A stretch of 64,000 nt of DNA from Mesodorylaimus sp. YZB2_4 (taxonomy: Eukaryota > Nematoda > Enoplea > Dorylaimida > Dorylaimidae): the NCBI GenBank assembly GCA_030248295.1, contig JASANH010000304.1, positions 1 to 64,000 on the forward strand. Reading direction: 5' to 3'. The notes beneath the pieces are model-generated. The model was not told the DNA's origin and searched no databases. It saw only the letters and a program-made list of their open reading frames with translations. This document shows, one piece after another, positions 20,411 through 32,152 of this stretch. The translations under genes were made by a program, and so were the position numbers. The first letter of the stretch is position 1, and each line of letters opens with the position of its first letter.

Positions 20411-23400
20411 GTATGTTATTTTTATTTCACTTTTCTCCTAGAAAAATAGAAAATATAAGCATGATTGTTCTCAATGAAATTAAGGGGGGGGGGGGGGTGG
20501 ACAGGGTGCAGCAGTGTTTACTTTCCTCAAAGTACTCGATTTAGATGCGGCTAGTTTTTTATCGATCAAAGGATGTAGTCTGCCAGTGTCATATTATGTG
20601 AATGGACATTTTTGCGAGAGGTGATAAAATATGCAAAAAGCATTTAAGAAGTTTATCGACATTTTCGATTGCTCTTCTCCCACATTCAATTACTCGTTTA
20701 AGAAACATACTTTTTAAGGCTGTTTTTGGTCTGATATTCTGTTTTCCTCTATCTGTTGCCTCTGGGATTTTTTAAAAACTCAGCTTTTCTCATATTCCCA
20801 TCGCCCACGCAAAATGCAAGTGATGCCTCACGATCTGGCTACAATTTTGATGAAATTGTTATTGTATTTTTTAAAAACGCGGAGATCTGCTCATTTTTTC
20901 GCAACATTCCATTCCTGGCACAAGCAATCTCAGACCTAACTTAGTAAATAGACCTGATTATATCATTTTATGGGCATTTTTTGTTCGAATAAAGCATCTT
21001 CCAAGCACCAACCATCAACAGGCATAATAGAGTACAAATTTGATTTTCTCCGAATTTCTTCTATATTAGCCAGGCAAAGAATCGGTGCTCATCCAACCGT
21101 ATTCTACTCGTGCTTATTAGCTGGCCAGTTTTATCGCTTTTCATCACGCCATCTATTCGATGCGCAGGGGAGAAGGAAACCGGTTTATAGGCCCAATATG
21201 AACAAACGGTTATTCCAGGCACTCGCTTCCTCTTATTCACTAACAACGTCATGGATTATTCATAAAAATCTGACAAATTCAATTTACTATGGCTAGAATA
21301 TACACGGTCAAAGAATCAATGTGCCAGGGCCGAGATGTCCCCCCCCCCCCCCCCGAGACCCAACCCGACCAACTTTAGTCAATATAAAAAATTTAACGAA
21401 AAGAAAGAGTGCCGTGGCGCCTTTTTCAGTCAATGCAAAAATTCCCGCGAGAACAATTTATAACATAAATTGTTCGTGGCTGCTGCTTGCTGTCTTTTTC
21501 CCATTCCTTCTTGCTGGCTCGCCAAAGATAAACTGCACAGCGGCAATCGACGAAATGGGATTTTTTCTTTTCTTATTAATCAAGTTTCTTCATTGACAAG
21601 TTTTACCAAAAATGAAAGGCTGTGGAAAGAAAACGGGTGTGTTTTTCTCTGCAATATTCAGCCAGGCTTTTTAAAGAATAGGGGTGGGACAGAGATAATG
21701 AGCACAGGACTATGCGCAGTGTGCACGTGTGCAAAATTTGTTTTGATCTCCCGCCGAAAATAAGAATGTTCAAGCCTTACCTTTTCACCCTATGTTAGCC
21801 TTACCTATGTTTAAGCCAAAAATAATAATGTTCAAGATCTGCGCGCTGTATTTTCTTCTGAGATCTGCAGTGTAATCGGTCTTATCAGGAGCAAGGGGTG
21901 AGGGGGAACATTTTTTAGATTTGGTTTTTTTCAATCCCGCACGCACTGATTTAATCCGGTGGCTCTTGTTTATAGTCTTTTCTATGAGGGAATACTGTAC
22001 GTGGTTTTGAAAGCTTTAGGAGTTGACCAGTCAGATTACCAAACTTATTATTCAAAGACGGAAACTGCCTTTAATCATCATGCCTGGGGTGTGAATCCTT
22101 ATGCTTCAGGTATACCCTGATCAAATGTATCCACCCTCATTTGTAAGACTGTTGTAAACACGTACAGTACTGCCAAAAAGAATGCACATTATCAGTATCT
22201 TTTAATTTTGAATTTGTTTTTAATATGTCTGTCAACAAAAAAGTTCATATTTGGTCTGAGAATAAGAAGTTTTTTGTACAAGAACACACAAATACAGGAC
22301 GTTTGAAATCCTATAAGCCCCTTTAGATTTTAAATTCTTTGCAGCATTTATAGTTTTTTCCTTTTTTCCATTTCAGATATTCACATCATCGTTTATCACT
22401 TATATTTTTGACTAAAGTTTTCGATGTTTTCCAGCCTGTATGGTTGTCGTGGGCAGCTAACTTGCGACAGCACACCAGAAATCAATGCAGATTATGCAAT
22501 GCAGTGACATGTGAACTGCTTTTCTCAAAAACAACTTTTTTTTATCATTTGTTTTTGTATATTTGGGCATGTGGCTTACCAGAGTATAAGTATAAGGCAT
22601 ACAAAATATCAATTGAGGCTGATATGTCATCATTGAAATAAGTTATGACTGGGTAGAGGATGGACGGGTTTGCAGAGTGCGGTATCGACCTTCACCTCAT
22701 ACTCCATGGACAGACTACATAATTATTTATGCGATATATGGAGAAATATATAAAATGCAAAACACGATACGATTATTATTAAAATATATTTCGCGGTCAT
22801 TCTGTAAATTTGCATATCTTTCATTACATGATAAACAAAACTTTTCCATTCTGTCCAGTGAAAAGTATGAAAAACATAAGTGTACAAAACATAAACATAC
22901 ATGCATCCAGAGATTTCCGAGCCGATTTACTCTTTCGATGATAGGTTTTTTGCAAAATAACATTTTTAACTGAGAAATGACTATTGCAGCATTAATAATC
23001 ATGTTTTCAGGGGAAAACCTGCCAGCAATTCTTTAATCTTGTCTTGAATAGGAGATAATAAAGGATGCATCGAAGGCCGACATAGCTTTCAAAATTGATG
23101 TTTGATGAACGATATCATCGAAGCCCCATTTTCAGTCAGTTTTGAAACATAAAAATTCGATATCTCGAAAAAACATTTTCCAAGCCGATCGAACCCCCGT
23201 CTGCACATCTTAAATTAGGAGCCCTATCGGCCCGCTGGGTCAACTTGAAGTCAGTTTTTTCACTTTGGTGGTTCTGGGTCCTCTTTCGACCGAACCATCT
23301 TTTGTAGCCAAACTGCGACCTGAATTGGACCAGGTGGCTAATCTTACCAGACCAGATCGAAATGAGCCTCAAGTCGGGCTATACCAGACCAATTGTAGCT

Positions 23401-23837
23401 AAGCTTAACTGGTTGTTCTGTTGCAATTAAGATCAAGGAGCACCCTTATTCCTAGTTTATGAATGTCCTTACGTCAGAAGGCATTTCAACTTTTCTTTTT
23501 TTGCATTGTCAGTCAGTGTGAAATAACACGGCACGCGGGTTGGTCCTGGTTTGGCTTCAAAACGCTGGTCCTGGTTCAGTGGTTCGGTCGAAGCTGGTCT
23601 GGATCGAGCTAGAACCCTTGCCCAAAAGTCTCCCTGATTGTGGCTGCTCTAATTCCTTACAACTTATCGGTAGATTTCACATAGGATTCCAAACACACGC
23701 ATATATTCCAGCGCATTTCTCTCTCCCTCCCTGCCTTTATGTTGTAATTGAATTTTACATGCTTTTCACTCTTATTTTCCCCATGATTCATTTTTTACTT
23801 TTATGCTTCTCACTTCACAATTTTTTTTTGATTTGTA
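20411..23837. other. Intergenic, polyG/polyC runs, no gene recognised
   Basis: Contains a 14-bp G run (20484-20497) and a 16-bp C run (21339-21354), the latter followed by a GACCCAACCCGACC hAT-like stretch. A degenerate GACC/GGTCC-rich region lies at about 23180-23610 (for example GACCAGATCG, CTGGTCCTGGTTC), like a decayed hAT-type element. Short frames have no domains. Confidence 0.5.
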
Positions 23838-24601
23838 AGCACTATTCTTAATGGCGACCTATTAATTTTAGCCTCAATTATGCACCTCCTATCCCAGGAC
23901 GTCCATAATAGTTTCCCCAGCGTGGTCTACATAGTTATAGACAATGTCGGGGTGATTTACTCCCTGATATTGTTGGACGCACAGTACGGAAGTGCAGGAC
24001 GTGAGAGAACTCTCATTGATTAAGCTCAATGGATTGCATAAGTAATTTGGTAATAGTAATAATGAAAACGTGCAGCACATTCGTCTTTGTTTTCTTGTTT
24101 GCCATCAGTCAGCTTATGCAAGTGGGATTTGTGAATACTATGATCCGCTGTCGTGAAGGCGTGCTAATTCGTGCGCTATGCCATCATTGACTTATGTCCA
24201 AGTCTGAATGTCTAAATTTGAACGAGGGTTTGACCACTCACTCGAATAATACCTAAAGGAAATTATTCAATGGATTCTAAGCGGAGCAGAGTCTTGAGAA
24301 CCAAGGGAAATTAAGACAAATGTGCTGCACGTTTTCACATGAAAGTCTTCAACAAAATTAGCGCTTATTACCAAATTACTTACTCAATCTATTGAACTTC
24401 ATCAATGAGAGTACCCTCACGTCCCTCACTTGGACACTGTCCATCCGACAATATCAGGGCGCATTACCCCGCATTGTCTATTATTATGTAGACCACGCTG
24501 GGGAAACTATTGGGGACAAAAATGATGAACTAGAGTATGTCCTGGGCTAGGAGGTGCAAAATTGAGGCCAAAATTTATAAGCCGGCATTAACAATAGTGC
24601 T
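23838..24601. mobile_element. Long inverted-repeat DNA element, possible TA target site
   Basis: Arms of roughly 230-280 bp at each end are imperfect inverted copies. They share AGCACTATT ends, GCACCTCCTA, AGTTTCCCCAGCGTGGTCTA, CTCTCATTGAT and AAGTAATTTGGTAATA, around a spacer of about 200 bp. The outermost AGCACTATT / AATAGTGCT is flanked by TA on both sides, compatible with the TA duplication of Tc1/mariner-type elements, although TA is weak evidence. No transposase. Shared indels suggest the two arms diverged after insertion. Confidence 0.75.
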
Positions 24602-26335
24602 TATTCTGCTTGCAAAAAAAATCCAAGTCCCCTCAAGGCTTCGCTCCGCCTAGGATTTAAACTCTCATCCGGACTTGGACATACTGTAAGTCAGTGCTGT
24701 ACACAGTACAGCGCATGCAAGCGCGCGTTCATGACAGAGGATCATAGTGTCAACAAATTCCATTTGCATGAGCTGACTCGGGACACAAAAAAATCTTTTT
24801 ACTGCTAGAGTTTTTTCGTTAAAAAATTTTGTATTAACATTACTGCTTATTTGTAAAAACTTGGTGCATTCAGGTTTTTTTATGGCAGCTTGTTGGAAGG
24901 GGGCATATCAGATGATATGAAGTACCAATCCTTTTTGTGCGCCGGCTGCACGACCAGTGCCACTCACAATCAGGCGGACAGGGCGCAATATTTCCAGCAA
25001 TAGGGCTGTTAAATAATGATAATTACATGATACACTTTGCTAATATTAACTCGACTGCACTTTTATACTCCACACTTTCGCCTCGGCACCAACCCTTTAG
25101 GATGCTTTTTGTCGAGATAGGGCGGGTAGGACTCCTTTTTTCACCGAGCAACACGAGAAACAGTCAATTTCTCGCTACTGAGGCGACGAATCAACAAAAT
25201 TGGAATCCGCTACCAACTCTTGCACCTCGGCGTTGATAGACTCGGCGGCGGAAAGAGTCAGCTTGATCTTTGACGAAGATAGCTACCGGCCGTGCTGCCA
25301 TAGGCCGCGAGGCTATCGGCGCCTTTGCCTAAAACGAGTCGATCGCGGGTGAGGTTGAAAAAAAGAGACGAAAATCGCATTTATTCGCCTTGTATGGCTC
25401 GTAAATGAAGCGTGAGTTGATGGTACGGGCGGCCATTGGAGCAAGAGGCGAGTTTAAATGTAAAGAAAAATCTTTTTCCTACTGACTGGAAATGAAGCAT
25501 GTCGACGAGAGGGAAAAAGGAAAACACATTTTACAGAAACGTAATATTTTTATACCCGAACTATTTTGAAGAGTGGGCTGAAACAGAGATTAGTAAACGA
25601 GATAAACCCCCGTTTTTGCCCAAAGCTCTCTTCCACCCAACTCCATATCCTCTTAACTGGATTATTATTGGCACAATTTCTTCCTTTTTCCAATTGGCTT
25701 CATCCGCAAGATGGACCGCTCTGCTTGTTGTTGCCGGTGTGGAAGGGAAAGGACGTTCGTGGACGCAGTGGAAGAATGCATCTACAGTAGCTCTGGTGGC
25801 TGTTGTTACTGAGAAACCTGGCTTCTTCCCGTCGTTGGTGCTAGTCGACTGGCCATAATGGGGCCTATTTAAGACTAAACGCCTCGAAATGACGTCTTTA
25901 CTCGAAAGAATCCTTTTGTGGGCTCAAAGAAAGGCTAAAAGACGTCTTTGGACGAGTGACGAAAATGGAGGATTCTTGTTGACGAACGTCTCGGTGTCAC
26001 TCGGCGACAAGTGAGCGCATTGTTCCTGCTTATCGTCAGATTCTGAGAGAATCCTTTTTGGCCAGGTTGGTCGCAAGATTTTAGCTACTGCTGTGCTAGG
26101 ATTCGTATTTTCAAAAAACCTAAATAATTTTGTGACTGATTGCTCGAAGTGAGATTGTGATTGCAAAAAATCCAGTAGTGACGTTGTGAAATTGGACTTT
26201 TTGGCGGCAAGTGAGTGATTCGAGAATTGCGTGACGAGGAGTTGCCACTTCAGAGAACTGAGATTGGTGTTTTTTATCAACTCTAAAGAAACCCAATTTC
26301 ATCATTGCTTGTGCATATCCTCAGTCAAGGAGGAC
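24602..26335. other. Intergenic upstream of Ly6-like gene, nothing certain
   Basis: No recognised domain. Frames at about 25499-25858 are open but not convincing. Near 24790-24860 the DNA is A/T-rich. Confidence 0.4.
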
Positions 26336-29300
26336 ATGCGCATTGTTTGCCCAGGTTTGGAACTGGCGAACACAACCATTTTGTGTCTATTATTTTGGTT
26401 AGCTCAATGTCAATACGAAATTTCGCCTTCTTTCGACAATGATTCGCCTTCTTTGCCGGTCCGTCGTCGCTCGCCTGCAATAGGATTGCTGGCCGCTGGT
26501 GCCGTTGAAATAAAACAAGTCGTTGATCGTGTCCAATCCGTTTCCCAACCGAAAAGGAGAAATGATAAAACTCAATTGTCGCCAACGGCGGCCATACAAG
26601 CAGCGGTGGCTTATTCGGAGGAGACTGGTCTTCTGCCTTTTGTAGCACCCACTGCCGTCCTGGCCAGTGTTGACCCCCACAAAAAGAACAGGTCTCGATA
26701 TACGCCCGTTTCAGGTAGTAACTTGGGTTTTGTGCACTTCAGGCCAGCTTGAGGATGCAGGACCATTTTTTTATTCAAAATTTGGGCCTAATTTCTGGCG
26801 CTCATTTAAAAAAATAGTGTAATTTTACACTTAGAATTCTATTTCTGCTGCGACTTGCAGATAAAAATTCAGGCGCCTGTTTTCTTCGTCCTCCTTTTTT
26901 TTCTGCACATGTGTAGACTTGCTGATATGACTATAGAAAAGTTTGTATCATTGCTTTATCAGATTGATTCGATCTGAAAATCGGATTCGCGCCTTTAATT
27001 CACCTTGAAGGCCCAGCGAAGTCAATTTTTAAGTTGGGGCTATCTATATCTTTTGACAAATCATCTGGGCACCCTGAATCATGCACCCGCCCGCTCCCTT
27101 GAGCTCAGCAAGATGAAATGCTGTGAAATTTGAATTCGCGCCAAAACGTCTTTTCACTCAGGCTCGTGTTGGAATGGATGTGTGCGCGCGTAAATGCCAC
27201 GCGGTATCCCAAAAACATCGAAATCCACGTTTTTGATGGGTGAAAGGCATGTATTTTTCATCGGTTACAAAAATAAAGTCGAGAGGAAGAATAAACATGG
27301 AATATGATAACCAGCCATGCATGTTAACTCAGAAAATCCAACTGGCGAAAAGGTCCGGGTTTTAAATGCTGCTGAGCTTTTTCGAATATTTATTGACGAA
27401 GTCTTAATTTTTCTTTTTACAGGATCTAGGAAGCGCATTTATAAAAAAGTCTTATATCCATAGTGATTAGTTTTATTCCATGAGCAGCCGTGAGAAATTT
27501 ACGGGCACACACATTCATTCCAACACGAACCTGAGCGTGGAGGGGCCATTTGGCGGGAATTCAAATTTCGCAGCATTGTTGTTTACATGAGGTCAAGGGA
27601 AAGCTTGAGCAATAGATTGGGGGCCCAAAGGATTTGTCAGGTGTAAAGCAGGCCCTCGAAAAATGGAAAAAACTGACGATCTCTAATGCGAGCTGCCCAC
27701 CCAGCCGTCAAGTATCAGAGACCAATGTATCATTGGTGCTCGTCTGATTTCTAGGTCTGTTTTAAAAATCAGATCAGATCGCACCATTTCTATTGGGTCA
27801 AACAAGGAGGCAGAAATTTCGAAACACGCCGATATTATACCTGAACATATTTTTTTGCTCGATACCCGCTTTGACTACCCTTACCGATGAAATCCTCTAA
27901 CAATGCTGACTATTTTTACAGTCGCTCCATCACTTTCCTTTTCTTGACACTTTGCGGGGCTTTGAAAAAGATAATATCAAAATGGCAAATCTGAAAAACC
28001 GTGTGAAAATCGATTTTCACAAGTCTTTGAGAAAAAGTGTACAGTAATGTCGCAATTTTTTCTTTAAACCTTATACGAGGAATACAATTGTGGAATTACT
28101 TTAAACTCCTCCAGCAAGATACTCTTAGAAACATAATTTTTGTCGAGAAGTTGACTACTTGAAATTTTAAAATGTTTCGTTTTGATTTTTAAAGTTTTTA
28201 ATCCTCTATTGGACAAGGAATGTTTGCCTAAAATACAAAGCTTATCAGATTTTCTTTCAGATACAATCCGATGTTACAGTTGTATGTCGCCATTCTACGA
28301 GAGCGCGTGGGTGCAAAGTTTGTCAAGAATCTACGCGAAACCAATGAATTTTAGTCAACAATGCGATGATGCAGGATCATCACTGCGTGGTATCGCCTTG
28401 GTCGAATGCCCATCGATTTGCATCAAAATCAGAGAAGATATCGAATTATCTGGTCAGTATCTGACTTGTGATCAGGTTCAGTAACCTTGGCCCTGAATAT
28501 GAAACGTGGTTGAAATAACCTAAAATTGTGCATTCTAAAACTCTGGCTCAATTATTCAGTTTCATCGCAAACTAAAGAAATTGGGTGGTTATTTGCAGTA
28601 CGTGATATTTGAATTTTCGACCTTCACACTTAAATAGTGCGCAAAAGACTGAACCCATTTACTAACTGTGTCTGAAACCATATTTTACCATCCCCGACCA
28701 GTGACATGGCAGCTCCGTTTTTTACGAACTGCTGGCTACCATTACCAATCTTGACATCATGCCTTCACTAAAAATGGAGTGGCATATTCACGGACAGCAC
28801 ATTCATAGACAGCGAATTTAATGCTGTCTAGCGCGAATATGTGCTTGTTGTGTGTGTGCTTGTGAAAGTAAGCTTTTTGTGTACAATTTCAGGTATCCCA
28901 TTCCGTGGTTTTATTCGTGGCTGCTACGACACAATGCTTCTACACGGTTTCAATCAAACCTTAGTTCGATGGTTTCGATGGCTTCAACGAGATTCTTGCC
29001 AGGATTACAATAAATATCACATCCTGCAGTTACCACCCGCTCAATCTAATCGACAGCCGAGCAAGCCCAGCACCTTGCATATTTGTACATGTTACGCTGA
29101 TACGTGCAATGGGTCGCCAAGGTTTAGTGCAGCTAGTGTCGCTCGTGTCACTTGGTTCGGACGATCTCTCACTCTTAGCTTAGCCACCACTATCGGACCT
29201 TTGTTGGTGTTCTTATGCTGGTGGTGGAGAATCATGGACAACTGTTCACTCAGTCCCTTGTTTTCTACTAGACCTCCCGCCATCTCTACTTCATCACAAT

Positions 29301-29371
29301 CGATCGTACTTCACGATAAACACTATCGGACAGTGTCCAGTGAGCCAGCGGCCAGTCTATACTTACTCTGA
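26336..29371 (+). CDS. Ly6/uPAR-like surface protein, 3 exons, 349 aa
   Basis: Exons 26336-26714, 28261-28452 and 28893-29371. Both introns are phase 1 with GTAGTA/TTTCAG and GTCAGT/TTTCAG ends, and 1050 joined nt give an intact frame. The product enters the secretory pathway: residues 1-26 form a signal peptide (TTILCLLFWLAQCQY). A Ser/Pro and basic linker with RRR, KRR and KK clusters follows. Then comes a Cys-rich domain starting IRCYSCMSPFYESAW, with CDDAG, VECPSICIKI, IRGCYDTML, GFNQT, DSCQDYNKY and HICTCYADTCNGS; the IRCYSCMS start and CxCxxDxCN end are typical of three-finger (Ly6/uPAR) folds. A hydrophobic segment (about 288-310, TIGPLLVFLCWWW) follows, then about 40 Ser-rich residues. 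Such proteins are usually GPI- or membrane-anchored and modulate receptors or channels; the role here is unknown. An additional exon in the 1546-bp intron 1 cannot be excluded. Confidence 0.8.
27117..27577. mobile_element. MITE-like foldback in intron 1 of the Ly6-like gene
   Basis: Arms of about 85 bp are inverted copies: AATGCTGTGAAATTTGAATT at the left matches AATTCAAATTTCGCAGCATT at the right. Further in, CAGGCTCGTGTTGGAATG matches CATTCCAACACGAACCTG. The 461-bp unit has no coding capacity and lies wholly within the intron. The arms carry the GAATTYSCGCC motif that recurs across the window. Confidence 0.75.
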
Positions 29372-30413
29372 ATATCAGTGGTTTTATGATGCGCAGTAAG
29401 AATTAGTAGGGGTTTTTGTGCACAATCGTTTTGGCCTTGTATGGACGACTTCCTTGTCTGGAATCCGCGGAGAATAACTTAGCCATGCCCTGTAGGTACT
29501 GTTGATAGGTATGTTCGTATATGTAAATACTGTGCGCAGTAAAGGTTACACGCATAATCGTCACTACTGTACAGCTATAGATCGCTTAGCAGGTGTGACT
29601 TTACGACAGATTTTGTGAGACTTTCACGAGCAGCTGAGCGAGAAAATCAAATTTTTCAGGTAAGGTGAAAGAGCGCATGATAGTCAAATAGTTTATAAAA
29701 TGCGTCAAGACACAGGATTTGCTTGAGTAGACCAGATCGCTTGTGTAAAGTGCAGTGTGTCGACTACTGGCAGATCATCAGCGGCAAACAATGCGAGAGT
29801 TTGCATGACACACGTTTCTGAGTACCATCATGACACTGCGTGCGTAAAAGCATGAGGGGGATGCTTCGATTATATAAACACACAAGCCTCTATATCTCAG
29901 AAAAATTATATGAACATATTTATCATTTTACATTCACACATTGATGTGTTTCGGCAAGAAATATAGTAAATTTAATTTTATAAATAAATAAATATATATT
30001 TACATCAATGTATATACATTAATATATATATATATCTAAAATTATATTTGAACATATATATATAAATTTGAATAATATATACAGTATACATAATATAATG
30101 TGTATGTATTTATAATGTATGCATACATGCACACCAATACAGGTCTGCATACATGTATACCAGCATATGTCCTGTTTTCACACATACACACTTTTTTTGA
30201 TATGCATCCATGCCCATTTGTGTTCTCGTACCTATTCATGTATACTGATATGTTGCTTATAACCATCTAATTGTAAGACTGCTTATATTGCTAAGTGACA
30301 TTTTCCACCCAACAAAAAATGCAGATGTCGTATTTTCTGCATAACTAGTAGCTTTATTCACATTTACACAGAACCGTTTTACCTAGAGTCCATTTACCCC
30401 AGCCCTTATAACC
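29372..30413. other. Intergenic with AT microsatellite
   Basis: Separates the Ly6-like gene and the convergent DUF1647-type gene. About 29960-30140 is composed of TA/ATAT-rich simple sequence with CATACA variants continuing to about 30180. Nothing else seen. Confidence 0.6.
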
Positions 30414-31238
30414 CTAGGATTGCAGTCGAATGTAAGTATTTGGTCGATAATTACTGGCTATCGCCACGAGAATATTGACCGTTATTTGGTCATATTGATC
30501 GCAACTCGAATCTTTATGTGTTAATTGGTCCTTAAGCTGACAATTCGAATACTCCTTTGGACGAATGCAGTCTTTTTGTAAAGCGCATAATATCCACCAT
30601 ATTAGAACATTATTCCTGACATCAGGCGTGGCAAAAACGTTAAATAACCTACTGTCCATCATTGGAATCCTTTTTACGATTGTTTTATTGATGGGAAAAT
30701 AATCATATATTCCAGGATTCGTATCAGTATCAATGTTGTGGCCAGTTGGCCTAACGAATGTGATTGGATATTGAGCACACGTCCGCTGATCTGCACTGGA
30801 ATTGCACTGACGCAAATCGGTGTAATAGCCAGGCAAATCTTTAAAACTTTTGATTCTGACAGAAGGGTCAATCCACCACATACTTGCATATTCCTTCAGC
30901 ACATCAGCAATAATCAGCACTTTCCATCGGCATTCCTTCAGATTAGACACATAGGGCGGGAAAAGGTTGTATGGAAATTCACGAATCATAATAAAATGCC
31001 CAAAAAAGGAATAAAGTATTTTAAGCTGAGATTTTCTTATACCAAGATCATATACGAATAATGTGATGTTAGAATTTGGATTTTCGACAAGGGTTCGGTT
31101 GAATTGTGATAAGAATGCTATAGATCGCAGATCATCGGTGTTGGAAAATGCTGTCACAAATACCGGATCTGAGTTGAGAATATTGGCAGTAGCGGTGTTT
31201 CTGGCGCTGAAAAGTGATAGAAACCCCAGTTTTTCCAT
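30414..31238 (-). CDS. DUF1647-type (nematode-like) protein, 274 aa
   Basis: Frame from ATG at 31238 to a stop at 30414. It shows the features of the DUF1647 family, a group of uncharacterised, glycosyltransferase-like proteins best known from nematodes: VFVTAFSNTDD near the start, ITLFVYDLGI, a short block then REFPYNLFPPYV, ECRWKVLIIADVLKEY, and MWWIDPSVRI (a D-x-S position like the metal-binding DxD of glycosyltransferases). NxS/T sequons and Cys pairs in the C-terminal half suggest a lumenal or extracellular location, but no signal peptide or membrane anchor is encoded. The start may therefore lie in an upstream exon: the ATG is only 3 nt after a CCCAG acceptor-like site. An in-frame TAA lies further upstream in the same sequence, compatible with either model. 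Confidence 0.75.
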   Translation of the reverse strand: MEKLGFLSLFSARNTATANILNSDPVFVTAFSNTDDLRSIAFLSQFNRTLVENPNSNITLFVYDLGIRKSQLKILYSFFGHFIMIREFPYNLFPPYVSNLKECRWKVLIIADVLKEYASMWWIDPSVRIKSFKDLPGYYTDLRQCNSSADQRTCAQYPITFVRPTGHNIDTDTNPGIYDYFPINKTIVKRIPMMDSRLFNVFATPDVRNNVLIWWILCALQKDCIRPKEYSNCQLKDQLTHKDSSCDQYDQITVNILVAIASNYRPNTYIRLQS

Positions 31239-31909
31239 GTACTGGGCACAAAATTAGAATATAATAGCATCAGAAAAACGTTTTATTGAATATGCATGTA
31301 TGCGATGGTATGACAAATATTGCAGAACAAATCTGACATTCCCACATTTGTTATGGCGGATACAGAGGCATATACTTCAATATATATCATATTTTTAAAG
31401 TTTTTTTTCGAATATAATTAATTAACTAATGAAATAAGCGTTTTAAGAAGTGGCTCTTTTCTTTGATCTAAAACTATTTCCATGCATAACAGGTTCGCTG
31501 CACACTGAAGGAGCCACAAATGAGTACAGAATTTGTTGATTTCAGGTTGGTGAGCGCTTCAGATTTTTCGTCGTAGCATATTTGCAATAAGCAACTTACA
31601 CTATTTAGTTAAACAGAATTAAAACTAAGCTCGTAAAAATTGTATCTATGAAAAAAAAATTGAAACAGGCTCTCTGTAAGGGCTGACCAAGCTTCAATAT
31701 TGAACCCCCACTTTCGAGCAGCTTTGACTGGTGATAGTGAAGCGATTTCTGCAAACTCGATTTTCACAGAATTATACATAGAGAAACGTTTTTTTTATGG
31801 ATGGGCGACATTGGCCATAACTTACTGACCTTTGGGTCTTTCTCGATCAGTGACACATCAGCGTCTTCGCAACCGAGTGAAAATATGGGGACAGCTTGAC
31901 AAATGCCAG

Positions 31910-32152
31910 AAGTACAACTTTTGAATTTCCCGCCAGCGCGCTGCGTATGACATTCGAGCGGTTTGGGCTTGCTTTCTTTGGATATTAACCAAAATATCTG
32001 GACTTTGTCAGATATTTTGAAGTGTTGGGCCAATTTTACTATAATAGAGTATGTTTTTTTCAGGTAAACTCGCGATTCCCTGAAAAAGCCCGCTGAAGCC
32101 GCCCCGATGTCATAAGCAGCGCTAGGGCGGGAAATTCAAGAGTTGTGTTCTG
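31910..32152. mobile_element. Foldback element with TTGAATTTCCCGCC arms
   Basis: The left arm contains ACTTTTGAATTTCCCGCC and GCGCTGCGTATGACAT. The right arm contains ATGTCATAAGCAGCGC and GGGCGGGAAATTCAAGAG, the inverted copies. About 65-bp arms flank roughly 110 bp. No coding capacity and no target duplication resolved. Confidence 0.65.
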
